64,000 nucleotides of DNA from Elusimicrobia bacterium RIFOXYA12_FULL_51_18. GTDB taxonomy: Bacteria; Elusimicrobiota; Elusimicrobia; Elusimicrobiales; UBA9959. The translations under genes were made by a program, and so were the position numbers. Positions 52,962 to 62,019 of the stretch are shown here, one piece after another. How positions within the stretch are numbered: the stretch's first letter is position 1; every line of letters begins with the position of its first letter. The DNA is taken from the NCBI GenBank assembly GCA_001800245.1, contig MGVA01000061.1, positions 1 to 64,000 on the forward strand. Reading direction: 5' to 3'. The notes under the pieces are model-generated. The model made no database searches, was not told the origin of the DNA, and saw nothing but the letters and a program-made list of their open reading frames with translations.

Positions 52962-55535
52962 ATGTGCGGTGTTATAGGTCTGCGATGTGAGAAAGACAGG
53001 AAGGATCTCGGAATGACGGCTTCCAGGCTTTTACGGATGCTTGAATACAGAGGCTATGATTCGACCGGCGCGATCATTCAGGATTCAATGGGGCATATCG
53101 TTTTAAAGAAGGACGTTGGCGCCCCTACGATAATCACGAAAAAACTGGGGATCGACAAACTTGCGGGGAAATTATTCTGCGGCCAGGTGCGCTGGGCCAC
53201 GTTCGGGACGGTAAGCAGGGAGAACGCTCAGCCTCATGAGATGCGCTGTCATACGCATATTTATGGAGCGCACAATGGTAACATAACCAACTGCGATCAA
53301 TTAAAGGAATGGCTCGTGAGCCGCGGGCATGATGTAAAGAGCGATAATGACGGGGAAATGCTGATCCACACGATCGAGCATTTCTTCGCCATAGAACTTA
53401 AAAAGCTTAAGAACCCAAAGGACAAGGATCAAAGATATTCCGCCCTTAAAACGGCGATACTCGCGGCCTCTAAAAAAACGATAGGTTCCTTCGCGGCCAT
53501 CGTGGTCGATCCGGTCACGGAACTGATGGCCTGTATTAAGGCGGGCAGCAGCCTCTATATGGGAGAAGGGGCGCACGACGGGCAAGGCAGGTTCATTATA
53601 GCCTCGTCCGATCTTGCCAGCGTCCTTTCAATGACAAAAATGCTTTATCCCATCAAAGAAAACGAGTTCGCCCTTTATACGGCTGAAAAGGCCGATTTCT
53701 ACGATCTTCAGACCGGAAAAAGGATAGGGAAGGACAGGGTCAGAAGCCATCTTAAGGTAGAGGAAACCGAACTTAAAAAGCCTTTTAAATATTTTATGGA
53801 GCAGGAGATCTTCGGTGAAATTGACGCTTCGGAAAAAGTACTGAATTATTTTACCAATAAATCGCCCTTGATAGCTTTGGCGCGGGAAATGGCGGCCGAA
53901 TATCCGAAATTGACCGGGGAGATAAAGAGTTCGGTCCTTAAACTTGTTTCTATAAACGAAGCCGTTGAATTTAAAAAAGCCGCGGTTGAGTTCATGGGAT
54001 CGGAAACGATAAAAAAAGTTTCAACTCTTATAACGGGTTGCCGGTTTCCGCGCAAGTCCGGCGCTTTTGAGTCCGCTCTCGCGGATTCCTTTGAGGAATT
54101 GTGCGTAGTCCTGGGGCGGCCGAAAAATGATCAGGCGATCAGGTTCGCGGATGCCCTGTTCATGCTGGCTGAGATAGAAGATCTGAAGGCGAAAGTTGAC
54201 GCGTTCGTGGACAGTCTCGCCGAATGCTATAAAAACGGAGGCACTGCCTATTTTGTGGCTTGCGGGACTTCATATAACGCCGCTAAATGTGCTTCCGTCT
54301 TTTTTAATAATATCGCTAACATCAATATCACGGCCTATTTCCCCGGGGATTTCCGGTCCCAATGCCTGCGGGCCGTAAAGGACGGAGACGTTATTATAGG
54401 GATCAGCCAGAGCGGGGAGACAAAGGACCTGATAGATGTTTTCAATCAGGTGAAAGAGGCCGGGAAAAAGGTCGTCAATATCAATATCGTGAATAATGTA
54501 AATTCCACCATAGCCCTGGAAAAATCCGATATTTTTATTCCCCTGCACTGCGGCCCGGAGGTCGCTGTGCCGGCGACAAAAAGTTTCATCAATCAGCTGC
54601 TGGTGTTGTATGTTCTGGCCGTTTATCTGGGCGGGCATTTTTCCGGGAAAAAGATAAAGGCCGTTTCAAAGGCGCATCTCAAAAAATACCGGGATAATAT
54701 TTATCGGATCCCCGGGCTGATAAAAACCACGCTCAAAAGCGCAAAGGGGCCTGTCAGACGGGCCGGCCTGGACCTCTTCCTCGAACCGAGCATGCATATA
54801 TTGGCCACCGGGATGCAGGGGATAGCGAGGGAAGGGGCCTTGAAGGTGCGCGAAGTGGTTCTAAATCACACTGAGGGATTCGAAGCTCCCGAATTTAAGC
54901 ACGGGCCCAATACTATTCTTGGCGTTAATACCATCTTCGGAATGGAAGGCGTGGGCGGACTTGTTAATAAATTTTCCGACACGATCAAGTACGCCTTGGA
55001 TAAACGGTCCGGGAAGACCCTGTCTGAAGAAAGTCTTTACAATGTTTTCCATGCGGTATCTAACTACGCGTTCTTTAACCTCAAACCCAAAGGCCTTTCC
55101 AGGGACGAGTCGGAAATATTCGCCGGCATTTTCAAGGAGCATAATTTTTTTGAAAGCATGTATACGAACTATCCCCTTGTTTTCGTGACCGGACCTAATT
55201 CCAGAGACGTTAACCTGACCATTTCCCAGATCAATACGCACAAGATCCGCGGCGCGAACGTTTATGTGATCGCCGAGGAGAACAGCGCCCTGCGCGACGC
55301 CGCCGCGAAAAGCGTTCCATCCATGTATTCAAAGACTTATAGATCGGGCTATATCGTTCTTCCTAAAACGGGCGATGACCTGCTGGCTTTTTTCACAAGT
55401 TCGGTAGTGCTGCAGCTTTTGGCGCTTGATATGAGCGTAAGGAAAATGGGTTTTCTTGACAGGCTCGACATAATGGACCACGGCGTTCATCCCGATTCGC
55501 CGAAAAATGTCAGTAAATCTATAACAGTTGATTAA
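52962..55535 (+). CDS. glmS: enlarged glutamine:fructose-6-phosphate aminotransferase (GlmS-like)
   Basis: An 857-residue protein, against about 610 for usual GlmS. The glutaminase domain starts with Cys2 (MCGVIGL), LEYRGYDSTG and VRWATFG, and has AHNGNI. The first SIS domain begins near residue 427 (YFVACGTSYNAA, ISQSGETKD, PATKSF). The second is near 604 (ILATGMQGIAREGALKVREV and EFKHGP). The end, SPKNVSKSITVD, matches the catalytic C-tail. About 130 extra residues lie between the glutaminase and the first SIS, and about 105 near the C-terminus after KHGP. It should make glucosamine-6-phosphate, but a related sugar is possible. Ribosome site GAGGTG. Confidence 0.85.
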   Translation: MCGVIGLRCEKDRKDLGMTASRLLRMLEYRGYDSTGAIIQDSMGHIVLKKDVGAPTIITKKLGIDKLAGKLFCGQVRWATFGTVSRENAQPHEMRCHTHIYGAHNGNITNCDQLKEWLVSRGHDVKSDNDGEMLIHTIEHFFAIELKKLKNPKDKDQRYSALKTAILAASKKTIGSFAAIVVDPVTELMACIKAGSSLYMGEGAHDGQGRFIIASSDLASVLSMTKMLYPIKENEFALYTAEKADFYDLQTGKRIGKDRVRSHLKVEETELKKPFKYFMEQEIFGEIDASEKVLNYFTNKSPLIALAREMAAEYPKLTGEIKSSVLKLVSINEAVEFKKAAVEFMGSETIKKVSTLITGCRFPRKSGAFESALADSFEELCVVLGRPKNDQAIRFADALFMLAEIEDLKAKVDAFVDSLAECYKNGGTAYFVACGTSYNAAKCASVFFNNIANINITAYFPGDFRSQCLRAVKDGDVIIGISQSGETKDLIDVFNQVKEAGKKVVNINIVNNVNSTIALEKSDIFIPLHCGPEVAVPATKSFINQLLVLYVLAVYLGGHFSGKKIKAVSKAHLKKYRDNIYRIPGLIKTTLKSAKGPVRRAGLDLFLEPSMHILATGMQGIAREGALKVREVVLNHTEGFEAPEFKHGPNTILGVNTIFGMEGVGGLVNKFSDTIKYALDKRSGKTLSEESLYNVFHAVSNYAFFNLKPKGLSRDESEIFAGIFKEHNFFESMYTNYPLVFVTGPNSRDVNLTISQINTHKIRGANVYVIAEENSALRDAAAKSVPSMYSKTYRSGYIVLPKTGDDLLAFFTSSVVLQLLALDMSVRKMGFLDRLDIMDHGVHPDSPKNVSKSITVD

Positions 55536-55558
55536 ACCTGAAAACCCGCCTTTCAGGA

Positions 55559-57535
55559 CTACTCGTACCTCAGCGCTTCTATGGGGTCGAGCATGGCGGC
55601 GCGAAGCGCCGGCCAGAAGCCGAAGCTTACTCCGATAATGGTGGAAAAACCGAAAGCGAATGAAATGGTTCCAAGCCCCAGCGCCGGCGGCACTTTTATA
55701 AAAAAGTAAGCCGCCCAGCCCAGGCCGAATCCCAGGCCCACGCCCAACGCCCCGCCTATCAGGCAAAGCGCGACGGCCTCTATCAGGAACTGGCTTAAAA
55801 TATCCGAGTTCTTGGCGCCAAGGGCTTTGCGCAGTCCTATTTCACGGGTGCGCTCCGTAACGCTGACAAGCATAATGTTCATGATCCCTATGCCGCCCAC
55901 CAGAAGCGAAATTCCCGCTATCGCATAGACTACCAGTGAAAGTTTCCCCATGCCTTCTTTGAACATTTTTATCTGGGCGTCAAAAGTTTTGACTTCAAAG
56001 TCGTCATCTTTGTCTTCGCGCAGGGAGTGCGCTCTGCGCAGGGCCAGGATTATCTGTTTACGCGTTTCCGGAGCGTCGGCGGGGGTCTGGGCGGCCACTT
56101 CAATATAATCCAGGCGGGTAGAACCGAACATGCGCTTGGATGCGGTGTTGATGGGGACATAGGCCGTAGGTCTGCCTCCAAAGATCTGCTGCGCTTTTTC
56201 GTCCTCCGTGACCCCGACCACCGTGAAGGTGATGTCCTTAAGGCGTATTTCATTGCTGACCGCCGGTTCCGAGCCGTACATTTTTTTAGCCAGAGTCTGA
56301 TTTATAACCGCTACGCGCGCGCGGCTCAGGTTCTCGGCAGGGGTGAAGAAGCGGCCTTCCACGCTGCGGTTGTTAAAAAACTTTTTATTGGATTTCTGGG
56401 TTTCGAGAGTGAAGCCTTCGCTGCTTTGGATATTGGCGTCCACGTGCTTATTGCCTACCGAGGCCTGGGCGCTGCCCTGCACTATGGGCGTTATCTTTTC
56501 CGCCAGCGGCACGCCGGACCTTATCGCTTCCACGTCTCCGTGTGTAAGGCGCCGGCTTGCCTTAAGATGTTCCTGACGCGGCATGACATAGACTTTTTTG
56601 GCGTCATCCTCTGTGCTGTTGCTTAACAGGCTTTTCATAAAGCCTTCGCTTATGGTCATAAGCGCTATGATGGAGCCTACGCCTATAAAGATGCCCAGTA
56701 TGGTTAGGGCGCTGCGCATCTTGTGGTTCCAGATGGCCTTGAAGGCCACTCTAAGCTGTTCTAATATCTCCGACGGAGTAAATCCGAGCCTGGCATCGGG
56801 TAGAGCGGTTGAACGCCTGCCGGGCTTGCCGGGAGGCGGGGTGAAACAGGGCGCCGGGACGCGGATCTCGTCGGAAACTATCTCTCCGTCTTTCAGGCGC
56901 ACCACGCGGCGGGTCTGCGCGCAGACCTCTTCGTCATGGGTGACTATCACCACGGTAAGACCGCGGTCATTAAGATCTTTTATTACCCGCATTACTTCCT
57001 GGCGGCTTTTGGCGTCCAGGTTCCCTGTTGGTTCGTCGGCCAGCAGCACAAGAGGATCGTTTACGAGCGCGCGGGCCACAGCCACGCGCTGGCACTGCCC
57101 GCCGGAAAGCTCGTTGGACTTGTGATTCACCCGGTCGTCCAGTCCCACAAGCCGCAGGCACTCCAGGGCTTTTCGCGAATCTGTGCCGAGGCCGCTGTAA
57201 ACCATGGGCAAAAGAACATTATCTTTTGCCGTCGTTCTTTTAAGCAGATGGAAAGACTGGAAGATGAAGCCTACCATCCGGCTGCGGATGGCGGCCAGCC
57301 GGCCTTCGCTGAGGCTGGCCGTAGGGTGTCCGGCGAAATAATATTCCCCGGAATCCAGCCGGTCCAGGAACCCCATTATGTGCATTAAAGTCGATTTGCC
57401 CGATCCTGATGGGCCGACCAGAGACACCAGTTCTCCGGCTTTTATCTTGAGGGAAACTTCTTTAAGCGCTTCAACCTTAAATGAACCGGTAATATAGGTT
57501 TTGGAAACTTTGCGTATGTCTATTAATGTTTCCAT
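55559..57535 (-). CDS. macB: MacB-type ABC transporter (fused ATPase-permease)
   Basis: A 658-residue protein. The N-terminal ATPase has Walker A GPSGSGKST, signature LSGGQCQRVAVARAL and Walker B VLLADEPTGNLD. A linker precedes TM1 (near residue 275), a large periplasmic MacB domain (about 300-530), and the FtsX-type three-helix module ending PIEALRYE. As a mechanotransmission ABC pump it works with the adaptor and TolC-type channel encoded just upstream to export peptides, macrolides or lipoproteins. It starts 2 bp after the adaptor stop. Confidence 0.94.
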   Translation of the reverse strand: METLIDIRKVSKTYITGSFKVEALKEVSLKIKAGELVSLVGPSGSGKSTLMHIMGFLDRLDSGEYYFAGHPTASLSEGRLAAIRSRMVGFIFQSFHLLKRTTAKDNVLLPMVYSGLGTDSRKALECLRLVGLDDRVNHKSNELSGGQCQRVAVARALVNDPLVLLADEPTGNLDAKSRQEVMRVIKDLNDRGLTVVIVTHDEEVCAQTRRVVRLKDGEIVSDEIRVPAPCFTPPPGKPGRRSTALPDARLGFTPSEILEQLRVAFKAIWNHKMRSALTILGIFIGVGSIIALMTISEGFMKSLLSNSTEDDAKKVYVMPRQEHLKASRRLTHGDVEAIRSGVPLAEKITPIVQGSAQASVGNKHVDANIQSSEGFTLETQKSNKKFFNNRSVEGRFFTPAENLSRARVAVINQTLAKKMYGSEPAVSNEIRLKDITFTVVGVTEDEKAQQIFGGRPTAYVPINTASKRMFGSTRLDYIEVAAQTPADAPETRKQIILALRRAHSLREDKDDDFEVKTFDAQIKMFKEGMGKLSLVVYAIAGISLLVGGIGIMNIMLVSVTERTREIGLRKALGAKNSDILSQFLIEAVALCLIGGALGVGLGFGLGWAAYFFIKVPPALGLGTISFAFGFSTIIGVSFGFWPALRAAMLDPIEALRYE

Positions 57536-57536
57536 G

Positions 57537-58499
57537 TTAATTTGCGTTTATCTCCATATTGGAGCGCTCTTTGGCTATTCCGGTTGAGTAGTAAACCGTA
57601 TCGTTCTCGCTGACGCCCGATAGAAGTTCTATGGTCTTGTCGTTCGTGGCACCGACTTCCACTTTTTTAGAGATCGTTTTCTCACCTTTTGCGTCCTTAA
57701 TAGTGACAAAAGCGTCCCCGTCTTTGTAAGAGATGGCTTTTTTCGGCAGGTTGAGGGCTTTTGACTTTATGTCGGTGATTATGCGCACGTCGGTAGTCAT
57801 GCCGGACCGCAGGACCGGGATCTGCCTTGAGGGCAGGATTTTGACCTCGTATACCGTCACCCCTTCCTTGAGGGTGGACTCCCTTGCGATGGAAAGCACG
57901 TTGCCTTCGTATTTATCTTTTGGAAAAGAATCGAGATAGAACTCGGCCTTTTGGCTCTCTTTTACGCTGCCGATGTCGGTTTCGTCCACGTAGGTCTTTA
58001 TAATAAGGCGGTCCGAGAGGATCGCTATTTCCTTGCCCGCATTGACGGATTGGCCGGCTTCCACGGCGCGTTTGACGATCATGCCTTCGATGGGGGAAAC
58101 TACGGGCGTAAGATTATAGGCTTCTTCCACCATTTTCTTTTCTTCAGGAGTGGAGTCTTTCATCTTGAGGGAATCCAGCAGGGCGGTGCGTTCGCTTGAA
58201 CTTATCCAGGCCAGGATCTGGCCTTTTTTCATAATGTCGCCTTCGCGGAACAGCACTTCTTCGGCCCGGCCGTTTACGGAGGGGGTTACTAATACCCGGT
58301 TCTCCGGTTCGACTACGCCTATGGCCTGGGTCTTTATGATGAAAAGGCCTTTTGAGACCCGGACCGGGGAAAGGTCGGCCATCTTTTTCAGCTCATTCTT
58401 GGCCTTTACTCTTTTGATGCCGGCGCAACTGCCGCCGATAAGGATGAGGACGATTATGCCGAATATGAATTTCTTTGTTCTAAAAAAACTTTTTTTCAT
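57537..58499 (-). CDS. macA: MacA/HlyD-type periplasmic adaptor (membrane fusion protein)
   Basis: A 320-residue adaptor with an N-terminal membrane anchor (FIFGIIVLILIGGSCAG). Lipoyl halves flank a short helical hairpin (GRAEEVLFREGDIMKKGQIL and SPIEGMIVKRAVEAGQSVNA), followed by barrel and membrane-proximal domains (DIGSVKESQKAEFYLDSFP; SGVSENDTVYYSTG). The helical hairpin is short compared with E. coli MacA. It links MacB to the outer-membrane channel. Tight spacing with both neighbours. Confidence 0.9.
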   Translation of the reverse strand: MKKSFFRTKKFIFGIIVLILIGGSCAGIKRVKAKNELKKMADLSPVRVSKGLFIIKTQAIGVVEPENRVLVTPSVNGRAEEVLFREGDIMKKGQILAWISSSERTALLDSLKMKDSTPEEKKMVEEAYNLTPVVSPIEGMIVKRAVEAGQSVNAGKEIAILSDRLIIKTYVDETDIGSVKESQKAEFYLDSFPKDKYEGNVLSIARESTLKEGVTVYEVKILPSRQIPVLRSGMTTDVRIITDIKSKALNLPKKAISYKDGDAFVTIKDAKGEKTISKKVEVGATNDKTIELLSGVSENDTVYYSTGIAKERSNMEINAN

Positions 58500-58513
58500 T
58501 TAAGGCTCCTAAC

Positions 58514-59782
58514 CTATTCTCCCAGTGAATTTATGAAAGCCGCGTGGGCGATGCTTAGGTCCCGTTTGGCGGATAAAAGCTGGTTTTCGGCGCTGATGAG
58601 CTGGTCTTCGACATTGCGCCACTCAAAATAAGAGGCCTGGCCGGACAGGTATTGCTTGCGCAGCATCCACGATCTGGCGTTGGCCGCCTCAAGCGAGATC
58701 CTGACCACGTCCATGTAAGACCAGGCCTGGCGCCAGGCAAGAAACGCGTCCTCGGAGTTAAGAAATACTTCATCCCGGCTGTTTTTCAGCGAGGCTTCGG
58801 CGCGGGCTTTGTCGGCTTTCGAAGACGCCAGGTCGGCCGAAAGTTTGCCGCTGGTGAAAAGAGGCAATGAAAGGCTGGCGCCAGCGGACCAGCTCTTGGC
58901 TTTATCGGGCCAATCGGAGCCGGACCAGCTGTACTTGCCGTTGATGCCGGCCTCCGGCAGGAATCCGCTGACGGAACGGTCTACGGCGGCCCTGGCGGAG
59001 TCCAGCGAGGCGCGGGTGGAACGGAGCGAAGGGTGAAGTTCAAGGATTTTTGAGAAAGAGTCAAAGTCTTCGGGGGGGGCGGGGGGCTCAGCCAAAGCCT
59101 CCACCATGGTTCTTTCCGCAGGTGAACGGACCAGAAGGCGGTTTAATCTGCGTTCCAGAAGGCGCAGGTTCTTTTTGTAGTCCTCGTGCTGCCACTTTGA
59201 AGTAGTATGTGCGGACTGGGTTTCCAGGAGGGCCGCTTTGTTTTCGCGGCCGGCCTCATATTTTATGCGGATTATCTCAACGTTTTCGGCGCGGCGTTTT
59301 ATTATTTCGCCTGAAAGTTTTAGGATCTCCCGCGCTTTTATGAGGTCGGAGAAAACGGTTTTGAGGTCAAGGAGCAGATTGGCCCTGATCCGGTCGTAGT
59401 CGGCCTCGGCTTTGCGGTAAGCGGCTCTGGCGGAGCGTATGGCGGCCGGCAGGGCCGGGGAAAAAAGAGGCTGGGCGGCGGAAAAACCGTATGAATAAGA
59501 TTCCTCTGAGGGTGCCGGTTCGCTGCCCAGCCGGTTATAGGCGGCGTTAGCCGATACCTGGGGGAAAAGGCCTGATTTATTATACGCGATCCGGCTTCTG
59601 GCCGCGTCCATGGAACGGGCGGCGGCTAAGGCCTGCGGATTATTCCGGAGCATCAGTTTTGACGCCTCATCGAAGGAGAGCGGGGGTTGTTCCTGTGCCG
59701 ATACCGCGGATGAAACGGCCAGGATAACGAAAATGAAAAGGAAAAAAGATTTTATGGCGGTATTGCGCAATGTTCTCTCCAT
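58514..59782 (-). CDS. TolC-family outer-membrane efflux protein
   Basis: A 422-residue protein with a signal peptide (FFLFIFVILAVSSAVSA) and two TolC-type repeats rich in long helices (PQALAARSMDAARSRIAYNK; ILELHPSLRSTRASLDSARA). Its glycine/proline turns before strands match outer-membrane efflux proteins. First gene of the tolC-macA-macB operon. The start is the ATG at 59782; a TTG three codons upstream is an alternative. An 8-G run lies inside the coding region at 59072-59079 on the plus strand and could allow frameshift switching. Confidence 0.88.
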   Translation of the reverse strand: MERTLRNTAIKSFFLFIFVILAVSSAVSAQEQPPLSFDEASKLMLRNNPQALAAARSMDAARSRIAYNKSGLFPQVSANAAYNRLGSEPAPSEESYSYGFSAAQPLFSPALPAAIRSARAAYRKAEADYDRIRANLLLDLKTVFSDLIKAREILKLSGEIIKRRAENVEIIRIKYEAGRENKAALLETQSAHTTSKWQHEDYKKNLRLLERRLNRLLVRSPAERTMVEALAEPPAPPEDFDSFSKILELHPSLRSTRASLDSARAAVDRSVSGFLPEAGINGKYSWSGSDWPDKAKSWSAGASLSLPLFTSGKLSADLASSKADKARAEASLKNSRDEVFLNSEDAFLAWRQAWSYMDVVRISLEAANARSWMLRKQYLSGQASYFEWRNVEDQLISAENQLLSAKRDLSIAHAAFINSLGE

Positions 59783-60043
59783 AAATACCAATTATCGGGG
59801 AATAATATAGTTTAGCCTGAAACGGACAGCGCGATAAGTGTCTTAAGGCCCAGAAACTTTTAGGAAAAAGGGCAGAAAATTATGGGCATCTAGGGCAAAA
59901 AACTTGTACGACTCTCACCCCATTTGGGGCTGCCTTTGTTGAGTTTGTGAAATAATATATAGGTTATTGCCCAAGTATCCGCAACTGTGATATTATGTAC
60001 ACAGATTGACTTTCAGCGGCTGTTCCCTGAATGGAGGCCAAAA

Positions 60044-61036
60044 ATGTTAAAGGTAGGTTTGATCGGCGCTGGCTTTATAGGCAATTTGCACGCTAACGAC
60101 TGGCAGGCGGTTAAGGGCGCGAAACTTGTAACTGTCGCTGATATTAGTCATGACAAGGCCAAAAGACTGGCCGGCAAATTTAATTTACGTTGGACCGATA
60201 ACGGGGAAGCTGTTGTCGGTGATGATGAAATTGATATCGTGGATGTTTGTTTGCCGACCATGCTTCATAAGGAATATGTCCTGAAAGCGGCAAAGAATAA
60301 AAAACATGTATTCTGCGAAAAACCCATCGCCAGAAATTTAGCCGACGCCGGGAGCATGGTTCAGGCCTGCAAAAAAGCGAATGTGAAATTAATGATCGGA
60401 CATGTGGTCAGATTTTTCCATGAATTTGTCAAAATCAAAGAGCAGATCGAGGGCGGCGCTGTCGGCAGGGTTGGCGTGGTCAGGACATCGCGCTGCGTAG
60501 GTTTTCCTCGGTTTTCTCCGGAGAGTACGGCCTGGTATTCCGACTTTGATAAAAGCGGCGGCGTAGCGCTGGATCTGATCGCGCATGACTTTGACTGGCT
60601 GAGATGGTGCTTTGGCGAGGTGGAAAGGGTGTACGGCCGCGGGCTGGCTCATAAGCTTAAAGACCACATTGATTATGCGCTTGTAACTTTGCGTTTTAAA
60701 AACGGAGTTATTGCGCACACCGAGGGTTCCTGGGCTGAACCGGGGGGATTCAAGACCGCGGTGGAAATAGCCGGAGACAAAGGCCTGATTGATTTTAAGA
60801 GTGACGAGGCAAAACCGATACATGCATGGATGAAGCGGGCTGAGGGCGGTAATTCCGCTCCGGAAACGGCGGCCCCGATTCTTACAAGCCCCTACACGCT
60901 GGAGCTGCAGGAATTTGTAAACAGCATTGTTGAAAACAGGGCGCCCAGTCCTTCGCCTGAAGATTCTATAAAAAGCTTAAAAGTGGCATTGGCCGCGCTG
61001 GAATCTATTAAGACCGGTGAGGTGATAACACTATGA
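60044..61036 (+). CDS. Gfo/Idh/MocA-family oxidoreductase 1
   Basis: A 330-residue dehydrogenase. The NAD(P) motif GLIGAGFIGNLHA starts at residue 5, the CEKPIARN catalytic-lysine motif is near 95, and the C-terminal domain has DLIAHDFDWLRWCFGEVERV with a conserved His/Asp. The family oxidises or reduces sugar hydroxyls (inositol, UDP-sugars). The start at 60044 follows TGGAGG; an upstream extension is unlikely. It overlaps the next dehydrogenase by 4 bp and is close kin to the gene starting at 63868. Confidence 0.9.
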   Translation: MLKVGLIGAGFIGNLHANDWQAVKGAKLVTVADISHDKAKRLAGKFNLRWTDNGEAVVGDDEIDIVDVCLPTMLHKEYVLKAAKNKKHVFCEKPIARNLADAGSMVQACKKANVKLMIGHVVRFFHEFVKIKEQIEGGAVGRVGVVRTSRCVGFPRFSPESTAWYSDFDKSGGVALDLIAHDFDWLRWCFGEVERVYGRGLAHKLKDHIDYALVTLRFKNGVIAHTEGSWAEPGGFKTAVEIAGDKGLIDFKSDEAKPIHAWMKRAEGGNSAPETAAPILTSPYTLELQEFVNSIVENRAPSPSPEDSIKSLKVALAALESIKTGEVITL

Positions 61037-62019
61037 TTAAAATCGGAATACTTAGTTTTGCGCACATGCATGTGTGGAGCTATGCGACGTGTTTAAAGAA
61101 ACTGGGCGCGCAAATTACGGGAGTGTACGATGATGATAAAATGCGCGGCAAAAAAGGAGCCGGGCAGTTCGAGGCTAAATATTTTGCCGACTATAAAAAA
61201 CTTTTATCAACGGACATTCAGGCCGTGGTGGTAGGCTCGGAAAATAGCCGTCATAAAGAACTTACCGTGGCCGCCGCCCGGGCCGGCAAGCATGTTCTGT
61301 GTGAAAAACCCATGGCCACCAGTATTGAAGACGCCCGGGAGATGATACGCGCATGCGAAGAGAATAATGTCAAATTGCAGATCGCATTTCCCTGCCGGTA
61401 TTCTCCGGCGGCGCGCTGCGTAAAGCAAATGCTGGCGGATAATAAGCTCGGTAAAATTCTGGCTATCAAAGGGACAAACCACGGCAGGATGCCCGGAGGC
61501 TGGTTTGTTGAAAAAGGGAAATCCGGAGGCGGCGCGGTGATCGACCACACAGTGCATGTGACGGACTTGATGCGCTGGATGCTGGGCAAAGAGGTAAAAA
61601 GGGTGTACGCTGAAATAGATACAAGGTTTCATAAACTAAAAATAGACGATTGCGCGATGATAACCATGGATTTCGACGGCGGGATTTTCGCCACATTGGA
61701 TCCTTCCTGGTCGCGGCCGAACAAATCCTATCCCTTCTGGGGGGATGTCACCATGAAGTTTATCGGTACGAACGGAACTCTTGATCTGGACCTGTTCAAC
61801 CAGAAAACAACGCTCTATAACGAGGAGCAGTTGAAAGCCGCCTGGACATACTGGGGAGATAATATCGATTTCGGTTTGGTGAAAAGTTTTCTGGACAGCA
61901 TTACCGATAATACGCCGTCGCCGGTGTCCGGGTATGACGGATTAAAAGCGCTGGAAGTGGCTGTAGCGGCGTACAGATCCGCGAAAATAAAAAAACCTGT
62001 GGAGGTGCCGTTTAAATGA
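61033..62019 (+). CDS. Gfo/Idh/MocA-family oxidoreductase 2
   Basis: A 328-residue member with a divergent N-terminus (IGILSFAHMHVWSYATCLKK, where the usual GxGxxG is replaced by SFAHMH). It keeps CEKPMATSIEDAREM (about residue 92), GGAVIDHTVHVTDLMRWMLG and a C-terminal sheet. The missing glycine motif suggests altered cofactor binding. It sits between a regular paralogue and a symporter and overlaps both by 4 bp, so they act in one pathway for an imported sugar or polyol. Confidence 0.87.
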   Translation: MIKIGILSFAHMHVWSYATCLKKLGAQITGVYDDDKMRGKKGAGQFEAKYFADYKKLLSTDIQAVVVGSENSRHKELTVAAARAGKHVLCEKPMATSIEDAREMIRACEENNVKLQIAFPCRYSPAARCVKQMLADNKLGKILAIKGTNHGRMPGGWFVEKGKSGGGAVIDHTVHVTDLMRWMLGKEVKRVYAEIDTRFHKLKIDDCAMITMDFDGGIFATLDPSWSRPNKSYPFWGDVTMKFIGTNGTLDLDLFNQKTTLYNEEQLKAAWTYWGDNIDFGLVKSFLDSITDNTPSPVSGYDGLKALEVAVAAYRSAKIKKPVEVPFK

